Of a stretch of DNA of 64,000 nucleotides, positions 12,194-24,316 are shown piece after piece. The notes beneath the pieces were generated by a model, which ran no database searches, was not told where the DNA came from, and saw only the letters and a program-made list of their open reading frames with translations. A program made the translations under genes and the position numbers. Within the stretch, counting starts at the first letter, position 1. The number at the start of each line of letters is the position of its first letter. Origin of the DNA: Cymodocea nodosa (lineage: Eukaryota > Streptophyta > Magnoliopsida > Alismatales > Cymodoceaceae); assembly GCA_036874045.1 (NCBI GenBank), contig CM072340.1:7951001-8015000 (forward strand). Reading direction: 5' to 3'.

Positions 12194-13756
12194 TGTAGGA
12201 TCTTATGGCTATACAAGAGGGGGGTGAATTTTGTATTTTTAATATTTTCTGAAATATAATTGAAACTTTAAAACTCAAAAACAAGTCCAGACATTGTTTT
12301 CATAAAATCATTTTTATTCAAGGTTTCAATTACAATATAGAATTCAATTCTCCTCAGAAATTGTAGATGCAATTATATTTTGATACCATGTATCATCTAA
12401 ACAATTTCATAACTACAAACAAAGAAAACTAATTTGCGGAATTTAAAACTTTTCTCCTTGTTTGAGATCTTTCTTCTTCTTCTTTTTCTTCTTCAGCAAT
12501 TCTTCAGTGACGAATATCTTGTCTTTTCATGCTTCACCAAATTTGCTTTCTTCTGATACTTCAAATCTTCAGTGACGAAAATCTTACCTTTTTATGCTTC
12601 ACTGAACTTTCTTCCACTTGAGAGATTTTTCCCGAATAGGTGTTTTTGATCCTTGAAAAAGATTTTTCTTTTGGTGTGCAGGAATGGTTTAATCCTTGAA
12701 AAGATTTTTCATTTTGTGTGTAAGGATAAATTGATCAATGAGAATTCTATGCCTTTTATATTGTATCTTCATTTCATGCATATCCTCCACGTTTAATCAC
12801 TACCAGTTTTCCACTTCTCCACGTCTTTTCTTTTTCCTTCATCAAAATACACACGTTCCAACCCACGTTTATATTTCCAATTTCCTTTAATCATCAGTCT
12901 TGGATTTCTGAAAAATTTCCTGCAAAATAAACTTTCTCGCCCAAAAGCTTTTTATCAGTGTAATAAGAAGTCGTTACTTTAATGTTAACTAAACAAGTAA
13001 CACAAGTATATATATATAACTTAACGTTCTAACTTAACAAGTTCACCATGTGCCATTTCACGTGACAAGTACTATAGTTAACTCAACGAACTAAGTCCAT
13101 GGTGTTATGCTATCTCAACGAACCATCTCCGTTGTGTAATGATAACTTAACGAACCAGTAATAAACAAATGTTTTTATAATAAGAATTTTACCACGTGCA
13201 AAAATAACAACTTAAGTTTATAACGCTAACCTAACACGTTGCCTTAGTGTTCAATATAGCAACTCAACGCGTTTAGTTATGTTAACTTAACGAGTTAAAC
13301 ATGTGCACCTCACGTGATACAATACAACATTCATAACTTATAATTTCACCACATGTATAACACTAACTTAACGAGTTCGTTTCTTCTTTTACTCACATGA
13401 CCTATTTTAACCTTTAAGCCTCTAACTTAACGAGTTCTCACGTGACCTCTATACAAACAAAACTCTAACTTAACGAGTTGTCTAAACGTGCACTGTTCAT
13501 GATACAGAAGATATAACATTAAAACATATCATGCTTTTCAATAAAAACACACGTTAACTTAACGTTTAGCTAAATGAGAAATTAATGCAACAAAATGACT
13601 AGTTATTAACTTCAGATCCAATACAGACAAGTATTTATATCAATAAGCTTTTTCTGTATTAATTGATGATTTTAATTTCTTTTCACAAGCAATAGTAATT
13701 GAGCAAATATGATTATTTTCATTCAGCACACATCATCAAAACAAAAATACTCAACA
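12194..13756 (-). repeat. Middle LTR of the Sirevirus-like block
   Basis: 1563 bp, TGTAGGATCTTATGG ... ACTCAACA. It is shorter than the outer LTRs because it lacks the ~130-bp hairpin segment with CTTTCTTTCGGAAGG and one copy of the repeat near the TATA box. Its right end abuts integrase sequence (13757) with no primer site or polypurine tract, so the two units share this LTR or it belongs to an element inserted in the integrase. Confidence 0.9.
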
Positions 13757-15172
13757 ATTAGTTTGATCATTTGAGTTCATATTTTTGATTTTCTTAGATA
13801 AATCATCAATCTCTCTATTGATCTCTAACTCATTTGGAAAATTGATCATATCATCATTATCAGCTTTAGATTGAGATTCTCTAAGAGAATTTTCATTGAA
13901 ACTTACATGGAGGGTTTCTTCAATAGTCCTAGAAGTCTTGTTATATACTCTGTAAGCTTTACTTCTAGTAGAGTAACCTACAAAAATTCCTTCATCCGAT
14001 TTGGCTTGAAATTTATCCCTTTTATTCTTAGTATTAAGAATAAAACACTTGCAGCCAAATGGTTTCATATAGGAAATTTTTGGAACCTTATTAAATATAA
14101 TTTCAAAAGGAGTTTTATTAACATGAGGTCTTAAAGAACTTCTGTTAATAACATAACAAGTTTTATTTACTGCTTCAGCCCAAAGATTTTGAGGTAACTT
14201 ATGTTCATTCAACATAGTTCTAGCCATTTCTTGAAGTGATCTATTCTTTCTCTCAACAACACCATTTTGACACGGTGCTCTTGGAAAAGAAAATCTGTGA
14301 TAAATGCCATGCTCATTACAATAGTTATCCATTTGATCATTATCAAATTCAGTTCCATGATCACTCCTAAGTTTTTGAATAGAGACACTCTACTCATTTT
14401 GAACAAAATTGCAAAACATTTTAAATTTTTCCAAAACTTCTGTCTTAGATGCTAGAAAATATACCCAAGTGTATCTAAAGAAGTCATCTACTAAAACAAA
14501 TACATACCGTTTACCACCAAGACTCATGATTCTTGTTGGTCCAAATAGATCCATATGTATAAGTTCTAAGACTCTCTTGCTTGAAATATCAGTTTTGGAT
14601 TTAAAAGAGTTTTTGTGAAGTTCACCTAACTCACATGCATCACACATAAAGTTCTTTGAGTATTTAATCTTTGGTAAACCTCTCACTAAGTGTTTTCTAG
14701 ATAGTTTATGTAATAGTTTCATATTTATATGCCCAATCCTTCTATGCCATAGATATGCATCACTAGTTTCAGCTAGCAAATATGAATTTAAATCAACTGC
14801 ACCAGAAGGTAAAGATAAAATACATACAAAACCTTTTCTTTTGGTAATAAACTTAATTTCATCTGTATTTTTATCAATTATTTTGCATACATTATCTTCA
14901 AACACTACATAACATCCATTTTCAGTTAGTTTTATGACACTCAGCAAATTAAATCCTAGGTTTTCTACATATAGTACATTCGAAATAACACAAGTAGGAG
15001 TTATTTGAACATTGCCCATACCTATGATATTATCTTTGCTTTTGTTTCCAAATGTTACACTTCCTTTCATGGTATTTGTAAAATTTTGTAATAGACTTTT
15101 CTGTCCGGTCATGTGACTTCACGCTCCACTATCCAAGATCCATTTTGATGTTGTTTTATCCTACAACACAAA
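13757..15172 (-). pseudogene. pol: Protease and integrase of the outer Sirevirus-like unit
   Basis: The protease begins KWILDSGA, then a TGA (TCA in E), then SHMTGQKSLLQNF. Integrase has the zinc-binding HHCC (WHRRIGH ... CDACELG) and the DDE core: D in HMDLFGP, D in RSDHGTEF, E in NGVVERKN. A C-terminal SKAYRVYNKTSRTIEETLHVSF segment follows. The main break is TAG at 14390-14392, where copy E has CAG. The gene ends abruptly at NDQTN against the middle LTR at 13756; RT, RNase H and aORF of this unit are missing. Integrase would insert the cDNA into the genome, but this copy cannot be complete. Confidence 0.9.
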
Positions 15173-17431
15173 TTAAGAAAAACTTTTTCTTGGTACCTAA
15201 TGTTGTTGAGGACCAAGTTCATTAAACACATATTTCTTCTTTTTGTTTAAAAATAGTTTAACATTATCATTTATATTCTTATTAGTTGTAAGTACTATTG
15301 ATTTATCATTAGCTTCATACTCACATATAGCATTATTGCTTTTACAATCATTCTTTTTGTTTTCAGATGTAGTATAATCAAGACCAAACATATTTTTATC
15401 AGATGTTAATTTATTTTGGTCATGCTTATACATTTCAGTAAGTTCATACCAAGATTTTGTACTTGTATTAACATTTTCCGTACATAAAAAATCTTTTTCT
15501 ACACAAGAATTTTTTGTTTTATCACATGTAGAATGAGTAATTGTTCTAATACCAGTGTATTAAATTACATGCTCAGGTTTCTGAATTTTTGGTTTACCGC
15601 AATTGTCTGAAATTTTAGAAACATTAGAAACTGAATTTCTAGAACAAGAAACAAGATTTTTAGAAACATTTATAGTCATGTTAGAAGTACAATTTGACAA
15701 ATCACATTGATTTATATTATTATTGCATGATTCATCCTTTGAAGTACCTACTTCTACATATTTATTACCTTGTTTCATAATAAAAGGAATTTTAGTCTTA
15801 GATTTACTTGAACTGCAACTAATAAATCCTTTATTGGCTTGAGATTCAGGATATTCAGGATAATTAAATCCTAAGCCAAATTTATAAGACACCGCAGGGG
15901 TACTAGTTAGTTTGTCTAACTTAGTTTGACTTAAATTCCATTTCTCAATGGTAGAATTTAAATCTCTCTCTCTCAGTTTTAATTTATCTATCTCTAATTC
16001 AAGTTTATTTATATTGTTTCTCAACATTTCATTTTCAGATTCTATCTTTAATTTTTTAGCATTTATATTCTGTATTTGTTCATGCAAGATACATTCATTA
16101 AATCTAAATTTTTGCAAATCTCTAGCATGATTTTCATTATCACATTTAAACTTTTCTAATGTAGTAGACAGGAAACAATTTTCTTTTTCCATAATGGATG
16201 AAGATTTTCTAATATTCTTATTTTCCAGTTTACATACTTTAAGTTTTTGTAATAATGCATGATAAGCACATAATAATTCATCAAAGTTGAAATCTAAATG
16301 ACTTTCAGGATCAGATATTACCTCAGACTCATCTGCCATGAAGCACACATGAGCAACGTCTTCTAACTCTTGTTCTCCTTCTGAATGTGAAGATTTTGAT
16401 GCTGATTCCTTAGATTCAGACTCTTCAAACGTGTCATCCCAAGTGACCTTCAAAGCCTTTTTCTTGTAAAACTTTTTCTGAGTTTTCTGAGCCATCTTCT
16501 TCTGATTTGTCCTACTTTGCTTTTCATTTTTCCTCATAGGACAATCTGGAGAAAGATGTCTAAGTTTCTTACAGTTGTAACATACATACTTTCTGGATGA
16601 AGAATTCTTATCATTCAGTGATTTTGACGTTGAGGGTTTATCATTTTTTTTCCTTTGCTGTTTCTTAGCTTTCAATGCTTTCTTGAATTTCCTAGTCAGC
16701 AAAATCAAATCCTCGTCAGAATCAGTAGATATATCAGAATCTGAATTAATTTCGAAGGCTATTTCTTTCTTCAATTTTAGTTTGTCGTGACTCATTGATT
16801 AATTTAATTGAACTTCATAAGCTGTTAAATTTCTTATAAGTTCATTCATAGTATAAACATTTAAATCTTGTGATTCCTCAATTGATGTTACTTTCTGAGA
16901 CCATTTAGAACTTAGGGATCTGAGAATTTTCCTCACCAAATCCTTTTGTTCAAAATTCTTTCCTAAACATTTTAAAGAGTTTATGATATCAAGAAATCTG
17001 GAAAACATCTTAGAAATATTTTCGTCTTTATGCATCTTAAAGAGTTCATACTTATGAATCAACATGTTTATTTTGGTCTCTTTAACTTGAGAAGTACCTT
17101 CATGTGAAACTTCTAATGCATACCACACCTCATAAGCAAATTTATATGCCGACACTTTACTGAACTATTCATAACTCAATGCACAAAATAAAATATTTAA
17201 GCCCTTAGCATTCAGAGTTTCATTTTCTTTTTCAGTAATTATCCAAGTATTATAAGGAGTAGTTAACAGAGTATATGGTTTAGAAATCATGAACCACAAC
17301 TTATGATCTATACTTTGAAGAAAAACAGTCATCCTATATTTCCAATATTCAAAATGTATTCCATCAAATAAAGGAGGATGATTAAGATTTTGACCTTCAT
17401 ATAAAGAAAAATTACCAATTCCAATAGCCAT
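15173..17431 (-). pseudogene. gag: gag of the outer Sirevirus-like unit
   Basis: Colinear with 9735-11993 and with gag of E. It starts MAIGIGNFSLYEGQNLNHPP (17431) and ends at the same TAA (15173-15175). The zinc knuckle CYNCKKLRHLSPDC is intact. The coiled-coil part and the Asn-rich tail are present. Breaks are mostly point changes: TAG at 17165-17167 (CAG in the sister copies), TAA at 16799-16801 (GAA), TAA at 15560-15562 (CAA), TAG at 15197-15199 (TGG). Confidence 0.9.
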
Positions 17432-17618
17432 CTTAAATTAGATTTTTCAACCTATTTAATTTTAAACAGTCTAAAAGCTTTAAAACAACTTGAGCCTTAA
17501 ATCAAGAAAGTTAAACGTATGCTCAGATATTAATTTCTATTTAAAAACAAGGAATGGTAGAATAAGCAATGATATTAATTAAGTTGGTATAGATTTTATA
17601 TCAAAGATTATTAACAAA

Positions 17619-17630
17619 ACTCTGATACCA
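17619..17630 (-). other. Primer binding site of the outer Sirevirus-like unit
   Basis: ACTCTGATACCA on the plus strand, one base off the iMet-tRNA complement, two bases from the LTR. Confidence 0.85.
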
Positions 17631-17632
17631 CT

Positions 17633-19326
17633 TGTAGGATCGTATGACTACACAATAGGGGGGTGAATTGTGTATTTTTAATATTTTTTGAAATATAATT
17701 GAAACTTTAAATCTCAAAAACAAGTCGAGACAATGTTTTGATAAAATCATTTTTATTCAAGGTTTCAATTACAATATACAATTCAATTCTCCTTAGAAAT
17801 TGTAGATGCAATTATATCTCGATACCATGTATCATCTAAACAATTTTATAACTACAAACAAAGAAAACTAATTTGCGGAATTTAAAATATTTCTCCCTGT
17901 TTGAGATCTTTCTTCTTCTTCTTTCTTCTTCAGCAATTCTTTAGTGACGAATATTTTGTCTTTCTATGCTTCACCGAATTTGCTTTCTTCTGATACTTCA
18001 ACTTTTCAGTGACATAAATCTCACCTTTTCTGCTTCACTGAATTTTCTTCCACTTAAGAGATTTTGCCCGAAGAGGTGTTTTGATCTCTGAAAAAGATTT
18101 TTCTTTTGGTGTGCTCGGATAGTTTGATCCTTGAAAAGATTTTTCTTTTTGTGTGCAAGGATGGTTTGATCCTTGAAAAGATTTTTCTTTTTGTGTGCAA
18201 GGATGCTTTAATCAACAAGAACTCTATGCCTTTTATACTGTATCTTCATTTCATGCATATCCTCCACATTTAATCACTACCAGTTTTCAACTTCTCCACG
18301 TCTTTTCTTTTTCCTTCATCGAAACACACACGTTCCAACCCACGTTTATATTTCGAATTTCCTTTAATCATCAGTCTTGGATCTTTGAAAAATTTCTTGC
18401 AAAATAAACTTTCTCGTCCAAAAGTTTTTCATCAATGTAATAAGAAGTCGTTACTTTAATGTTAACTAAACGAGTAACACAAGTATATATATATAACTTA
18501 ACGTTTCTAACTTAACAAGTTCACCATGTGCCATGTCATGTGACAAGTACTATAGCTAACTCAACGAACTAAGTCCGTGGTGTTATGCTATCTCAACGAA
18601 CCAGCTTAACCTTTCTTTCGGAAGGTTAAACGATAACTCACCGAAAACAGTCTAAGTTTCGGATAGTTACGGATGTAAGTCACCGAAAAACTCTAACTCA
18701 CCGATTCAGTAATAAACAAATATTTTTATAATAAGAATTTTACCACGTGCAAAAATAACAACTTAAGTTTATAACGCTAACCTAACGCGTTGCCTTAGTG
18801 TTCAATATAGCAACTCAACGCGTTTAGTTATGTTAACTTAACGAGTTAAACATGTGCACCTCACGTGATACAATACAACATTCGTAACTTATAATTTCAC
18901 CACGTGTATAACACTAACTTAACGAGTTCGTCTATTCTTTTACTCACTAACTTAACGAGTTATCACGTGACCTATTTTAACCTTTAAGCCTCTAACTTAA
19001 AGAGTTCTCACGTGACCTCTATACAAACAAAACTCTAACTTAACGAGTTGTCTAAACGTGCATTGTTCATGATACAGAAGATATAACTTTAAAACATATC
19101 ATGCTTTTCAATAAAACCACACGTTAACTTAACATTTAGCTAAATGAGAAATTAATGCAACAAAATGACTAGTTATTAACTTCAGATCCAATACAAACAG
19201 GTATTTATATCAGTAAGCTTTTTCTGTATTAATTGATGATTTTAATTTCTTTTCACAAGCAATAGTAATTGAGCAAATATGATTATTTTCATTCAGCACA
19301 CATCATCAAAACAAAAATACTCAACA
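17633..19326 (-). repeat. 5' LTR of the Sirevirus-like block
   Basis: 1694 bp, TGTAGGATCGTATGA ... ACTCAACA. It matches 2637-4331 in length and in the ~130-bp hairpin segment (18602-18715). U3 holds five CACGTG boxes at 18744, 18862, 18901, 18964 and 19009, interleaved with TAACTTAACGAGTTA units. The right side is A's pol with TCATG as target duplicate. Confidence 0.9.
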
Positions 19327-20555
19327 TCATGGCATACATTAAACTTCCCAGTACTGAAGCATATGGTATTCTAGAAATTCTTATCCTTTCTTCTTCAGTC
19401 TTAGCTAACTGATCTTTAGACAACTTGAAGTGGGGTCCGAGAGGTAGTTCAGTCTTCCTCTCATTTGAGACATTAAATCTCTCTCCTCAGTACATTTTTT
19501 AGATACTTCTTCTGATTTAATCTCAAAGTGTCTGCCACTCTATCTCGGATAATTCTCATACCCAAGATTTGCTTGGCTTCTCTCATATCCTTCATGTTAA
19601 ATTCTTTTGATAGTTGTCTCTTTAATTGCTTAATCTGTTCCATACTAGAACAAGCAATTAACATATCATCTACATAAATCAGTAGAATAATGAAGCAATC
19701 ATCTAGTAGTTTTATGTAGCAGCAATAGTCTGTATCACATCTTTTGAAGCCTAGGGTACAAATAAAGGTATCAAATCTCTTGTACCATTGTTGTGGTGCT
19801 TGCTTCAAACCATATAGACTTTTTAGTAATCTACAAATTGTCTTTCCTTCTTGCTAGTAACTGCAAATCCTTCTAGCTGCATCATGTAAAGTTCTTCCTA
19901 CAAGTCACCATGTAGGAATGCTGTCTTTACATCCATTTACTGCAAGAGCAAATTTCATGCAACAACAATGCTTAAGACTATTCTAATAGTATTCATCTTC
20001 ACAACAAGAGAGAATACTTCTGTATAGTCTATTTCTTGAATTTATTGAAAACCCTTGACAAGTCTGGCTTTATATTTCTTGCTGTCATCTGGTTGTTCTT
20101 TTATCCTGAACACCCACTTGTTTCTTAGGATTTTCTTACCTTCTGGTAGGGAAGTTAGCTCCCAAGTATTATTCTTCTCTAGGGATCTCATTTCTTCTTT
20201 CATTGCTAACTCACATTTATGTGCATCACTTGCACAGATTGCTTCCTGATATGTTTCAGGTTCACCATCATCCGTCAATAACAAATAATTGAATGATGGT
20301 ACATATGTTTTTGGTTGTCTGGAGACCCTTCTAGACCTTCTAAGTTGTCCAATGACAACTTTATCTTCTTGATCATCTAGATGTTCTTGATGTTCAGCCT
20401 CTAGAAGCTGAATTTCTTCTACGGGTTCCTTCTGAGGTTGTTCAACATCATTATCTAGATTGATCTCAATAGTACTTCTAGACTGAAGCTCTGACTGTTG
20501 TTCTTTTGCACTTTCTCTGTGCTTAAACATCTTGGATTCAATGAATATGACATCT
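19327..20555 (-). pseudogene. pol: Element A pol, reverse transcriptase part
   Basis: Copia-type RT, which makes cDNA from element RNA. From right to left: a Gln/Glu-rich linker with RRSRRVSRQPKTYVPSFNYL, then NNTWELTSLPEGKKILRNKW and KYKARLVKGFQ, then MDVKTAFLHGDL, then KQAPQQWYKRFDTF. The active site YVDD is at 19665-19676, followed by FNMKDMREAKQILGMRI and YASVLGSLMYAM at the insertion point. Frame breaks occur near 20042 (TAA), at several points in 19810-20040 (multiple TAG), and at 19473 (stop and shift). Protein continues past the nested block at 2636. Confidence 0.9.
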
Positions 20556-21462
20556 TTTGCATGGATTATTTTCTTGGTTTCTTCTACCTAGAATCTGTAA
20601 CCAAAATAATCCTTACCATAGCCAGTGAAATAACATATCTGTGATTTTGAATCCAACTTGTCTCTTTTGTCACTATTCGAGTATACAAATGACTTGGATC
20701 CAAAGACTTTCAAGTGAGCATAGTTGACCTCTTTCCCTGTCCACAACTCTTCAGGGTTCTTAAGCCCCATTAGGATGGATGGTCCTCTATTTATTAGATA
20801 GGCGGTTGTATTAACAGCTTTTGCCTAGAATGTTTTGGGAAACCTGCATGCAATCTCATGCATCTTGCCCGTTCATTCAGGGTCCTGTTCATCCTTTCAG
20901 CAACTCCATTTTGTTGTGGAGTTCTAGCTAAAGTCATCTACCTTCTAATTCCTTGCTCCTCACAGTAAACTTTAAATTCATGGCTATCATATTCTCCTCC
21001 ATTATCTAACCTGATGAATTTGATTTTTCTTCCACTCTGATTTTCCACTTCTACCTTCCATTTCTTGAAGACTTGAAAAACTTCAGACTTCTATTTCAGA
21101 AAATAAACCCATATCTTCCTTGTACTGTCATCAATGAAGGTGACATAATAGAGAGGACCTCCTAAAGAACTAATAGGAGTAGGCCCCCACACATCCGTGT
21201 GAACAAGCTCCAATTTCTGTGACTTAGGATTATGAGGATTCCTAGCAAAGCTGACTTTCTTCTGCTTTCCCTCAATGTAGTCCTCACATATCCCTTAATT
21301 GGCATTCTTCAGCTTAGGGATTTTCCCTTCTGCCACTAAAACTTTTAGTCCATTCTCACAGAGGTGTCCCAATCTTTTATGCCATAAGTTAGTGTCTTCA
21401 GTATCACTAACTGCTGCAATGGAGTCATCTTGATCCGATGTTAAATATAATGTGTCTGTCCT
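20556..21462 (-). pseudogene. pol: Element A pol, integrase part
   Basis: Copia integrase. From right to left: LWHKRLGHLCENGLKVL (zinc-binding histidines); GICEDY, in which the second cysteine of the HHCC finger reads Y; HTDVWGPTPISSLGG (first D); RLDNGGEYDSHEF (second D); TPQQNGVAERMNRTL (E); then LKVFGSKSFVYSNSDKRDKLD. At least five in-frame stops, mostly TAG, break it (for example 20588-20590 and near 20825). Confidence 0.85.
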
Positions 21463-22610
21463 CTATCCTGAGGCAATAATCCTTGCACCTTTGGTTACCT
21501 TCCATTTGCCTACACCAAAGGCAATCTGATAACCATCATTGTCCAAGGAACTTATGGAAATTAATTGCTTTGCAAGATTTAGAACATATCTAACTTCTTG
21601 CAATTTCCATATCCCTTGCTTTGTTTTAATGTATACCTCTCCAATTCCCAACACATCCAGACTTGTGTTGTTAGCTAGATACACCTTTTTCATAGGAGTT
21701 GCACGATAATTGTGCAACAAATCCTTCCTGTAGGTAGTGTGGAAAGAAGCTCCTAAGTCTAGTACCCATGAGTCAATTGAACTGTCAACACAGTATACCA
21801 GGGCATCATCTGAATAGTAGGAGACAGCATTTGCAACTGCTCCTTCTGATTCCTTCCCTCTACTATCTTTCTTGGGAGCCTTACACTGTGACTTGAAGTG
21901 CTCCCATTGATTACAGTTCCAGCATTTGATATCTACTCTCATTTACTGGTATCTCTAGACTTTGACCTTCCTTTGGATTTAAATTGTTTTGATTTACTTC
22001 TCCCTCTACTTTCAACACTAAGGGCAAAAGTTGAAGCTGACAATTCACTTTTCCTGCGAATGTCCTCACTCAAAATTAAATCCCGGATGTCATTCATCTT
22101 GAGCTTCTCATGACCTAGTGAACTACTTACACTAGTCACAACAGTAGACCAACTTTCTAGTAATGAGGATAATAAAATCAAGGCCCTGACTTCATCATCA
22201 AATACTATATCTACTAAGTGTAGTTGATTTAGAATAGTATTTAGCTCATTAATGTAGTTAGTTACATTTCCACATTCATGCATTTTCAGATTAAATAATC
22301 TACGCATGAGAAATACCTTGTTGACGGCTGAAGGCTTCTCATACATATTAGACAAAGCTTTCATCAAGTCAGCTGTTGTTTTCTCCTTCGCAGCATTTGA
22401 ACGAATGTTTCTTGCTAGTGACAACCTAACGAGACCTAAAGCTTTTCTATCCAATAACTCCCACTCTTCTTGATCCATCTTCTTTGGTTTTCTTCCGGAC
22501 AATGGTTGATGAAGATCCTTTTGATACAAACAGTCTTCGATCTGAAACCTCTAGTATCTGAAATCTTTTCCATCAAACTTCTCGATCCTGAGCTTTCTAT
22601 CATCTGCCAT
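21463..22610 (-). pseudogene. gag: Element A gag and protease
   Basis: Gag starts MADDRKLRIEKFDGKDFRY (22610), followed by a TAG at the usual W and RFQIEDCLYQKDLHQPLSG. The UBN2 gag core has VFLMRRLFNLKMHECGNV and YINELNTILNQL. A basic KSRGRSKSK-type stretch follows. The zinc knuckle CWNCNQWEHFKSQC is reached after a TGA/frameshift at 21939-21942. The protease motif reads WVLDLGASFHTT: the active-site DSG is DLG, so the catalytic loop is altered. Protease continues to a TAG near 21463. Similarity is to the TNT1/Tork lineage. Confidence 0.9.
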
Positions 22611-22633
22611 TCTGTTAAACTGAAGAACCTTTG

Positions 22634-22645
22634 GCTCTGATACTA
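22634..22645 (-). other. Primer binding site of element A
   Basis: GCTCTGATACTA on the plus strand, one base from the iMet-tRNA complement, two bases from the LTR. Confidence 0.85.
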
Positions 22646-22647
22646 GT

Positions 22648-23599
22648 TGTTTTGTTAACGGATCGTTCAGTTAACCTTCTATGACACGATACTGAAACAC
22701 TCAACTCTAAACTCACCGATGCTAGGAGTGAAGAGTAAGAGAAGAAATAATACAGAGAAGAAATAGGATTTACGTGGTTCAGCAACAGCCTACATCCTTG
22801 GAGAGTTGAGGGTTCCTTATGAGCTTCGGCACAATCAATCGCAATGTTTTACAACATCATAAAGGTTTATATACTACCAAACTTAAAGTTTATAAACCTT
22901 TAATTACATACAAGCCATTACAGTAGAGAAACAATGCTTTAGAGAAGAGGCTATTAATTTCGAAGCCTTATCTTCTTAACTCTCCAAAATCTACAACATT
23001 TCGGATAATTACAGACTTAACTATCTGAAGAGAATATTCTTTCTGAACGGGCGGTACAGTACCAGGTTAATTGTCTAAGAGATTCTGTATTTCAGATAGT
23101 TATAGACTTAACTGTCCGAAAAGTCACTTACTCTTCTCTCTTTGTCCTTTCAAAAGGTTATGTTGATAACTCACCAAAAATTGCATGTCTTTCGGATAGT
23201 TATACCTTAACTATCCGAAAACTCACTTAAGTGTCTTTTTAGGCATTTTGGAAGGGTCTGCCAATAATCCTCTGAAAAACTCATGAACTTCGGATAGTTA
23301 CTGCCTAACTATCCGAAGATCCACTTAAGTCACTGCTTTCTGGATACTTGCCTTCTTAACTATCTGAAGATCCACTTAAGTGTCCTTTAAGTCATTTCAG
23401 ATAGTTACAACTTAACTTACTGAAATCTTCTGACTTTCGGATAGTTAACTCAAAGCCTTTGACTTAACTTTTATTTTCGGATACTTAGGTCTATAACCTA
23501 TCGAAAATATATAACTGCCGGATACTTACTGCTAACAAGCTTCCGATTGAACCTGGACTACTTGTGGCATACTCCACATTTGTAATACTTGCCCTAACA
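22648..23599 (-). repeat. 5' LTR of element A
   Basis: 952 bp, TGTTTTGTTAACGG ... CCCTAACA, the same length as 943-1894. About eight hairpins of the TTTCGGATAGTTA ... TAACTATCCGAAA type lie between 22990 and 23520. Confidence 0.9.
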
Positions 23600-23811
23600 G
23601 TATAGTTATGCCATTAACCATCCGATCTTCATAATATTGATTAAATCTAATATGTCAATTTTAAAAAATCACATAGAATTCTACATTACTCCAAATGAAA
23701 CATGTAAATACTTGTTGGAAAGGTAATTTCATTTAGTTTCTGGAAAAAATCACTAAATTAGATTTTATATACTTTCATAATATCATATTTTCAAAATTCA
23801 TTAATAGAAAC
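23600..23811. other. Host sequence right of element A
   Basis: Continues the interrupted hairpin flank and contains the third diverged copy of the ~171-bp repeat (23665-23760). No gene. Confidence 0.5.
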
Positions 23812-24264
23812 CTATCTAGAATTCTGTAAAACAATTTTAGTGAATCTTGAAAACATTTCAGTAATACTTTCTTTTTCAAGCATTTTAAATAATTCATATT
23901 TTCTTACCAAAATGTTGATTTTGGTATCTTTTACTTGGCTGGTTCCTTTATATGTAATTTGAAGGGTCTTCCAAGCCTCATGAGAAGATTTACATGTAGA
24001 TATTTTATTATACTGTTCACTAGTTAGTGCATAGTAAATTGAATTTAGCCCATGAGCATCCATCTGGATGATTCTTTCATCCTCCTCAAACTAGTCACTT
24101 TCATGACTGATTGGAAGTGGTGTACCATGTACAACTATTCTCTAGAGTTTTACATCTGTACTCTTGAGAAAACACTCCATTTTATTTTTCCAATAGCTAT
24201 AGTTGCTACCATCAAAGAGGGGAGGTCGATGGATATTCTGTTCCTCTGTAGTGTGAAAAGCCAT
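23812..24264 (-). pseudogene. gag: Element D gag, N-terminal fragment
   Basis: Copia gag beginning MAFHTTEEQNIHRPPLFDGS (24264), then NYSYWKNKMECFLKSTD, a stop near 24140, and MDAHGLNSIYYALTSEQYNK to KESITEMFSRFTKIV. It resembles the Sirevirus-like gag of this window (GTSQVK-TKIN, KYELFKM), but clearly belongs to a different family. It is truncated at about 23812, where host repeat sequence begins. The rest of D's interior is absent. Confidence 0.85.
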
Positions 24265-24302
24265 GATCTCAGATGGTTAAATCTATTAATGAGATCAACC
24301 TT

Positions 24303-24314
24303 GCTCTGATACCA
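24303..24314 (-). other. Primer binding site of element D
   Basis: GCTCTGATACCA, a perfect complement of the iMet-tRNA end, two bases before the LTR. Confidence 0.9.
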
Positions 24315-24316
24315 AT

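Larger units (their letters stand above)
2637..19326 (-). mobile_element. Nested Sirevirus-like Ty1/copia block with three LTRs and two partial interiors
   Basis: The block sits in A's pol and is bordered by TCGTG (2632-2636) and TCATG (19327-19331), a 5-bp target duplication with one mismatch. In element orientation the order is LTR 17633-19326, gag, protease, integrase (cut at 13757), LTR 12194-13756, gag, protease/RT/RNase H remnant, aORF, LTR 2637-4331. The outer LTRs (about 1.69 kb) both carry a ~130-bp segment that the middle LTR (1563 bp) lacks. The outer pair therefore looks like one original element, and the middle LTR like a second copy inserted in its integrase. Confidence 0.85.
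943..23599 (-). mobile_element. Element A: Tork/TNT1-like Ty1/copia retrotransposon, split by a nested insertion
   Basis: Two 952-bp LTRs (943-1894 and 22648-23599) flank a minus-strand copia internal region in the order gag, protease, integrase, RT, RNase H. The RT/RNase H junction is interrupted by the Sirevirus-like block 2637-19326. Without that block the element is about 6 kb. LTR ends are TG...CA, with an iMet primer site next to the right LTR and a polypurine tract next to the left LTR. The flanking 5-mers (TATGT left, GTATA right) do not match, so I see no clear target duplication. The coding region carries many TAG stops and is dead. Confidence 0.9.

Noticed and set aside
938..23604. 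Target-site duplication for element A
   Set aside because: TATGT and GTATA do not match; only loose similarity remains, so none is claimed.
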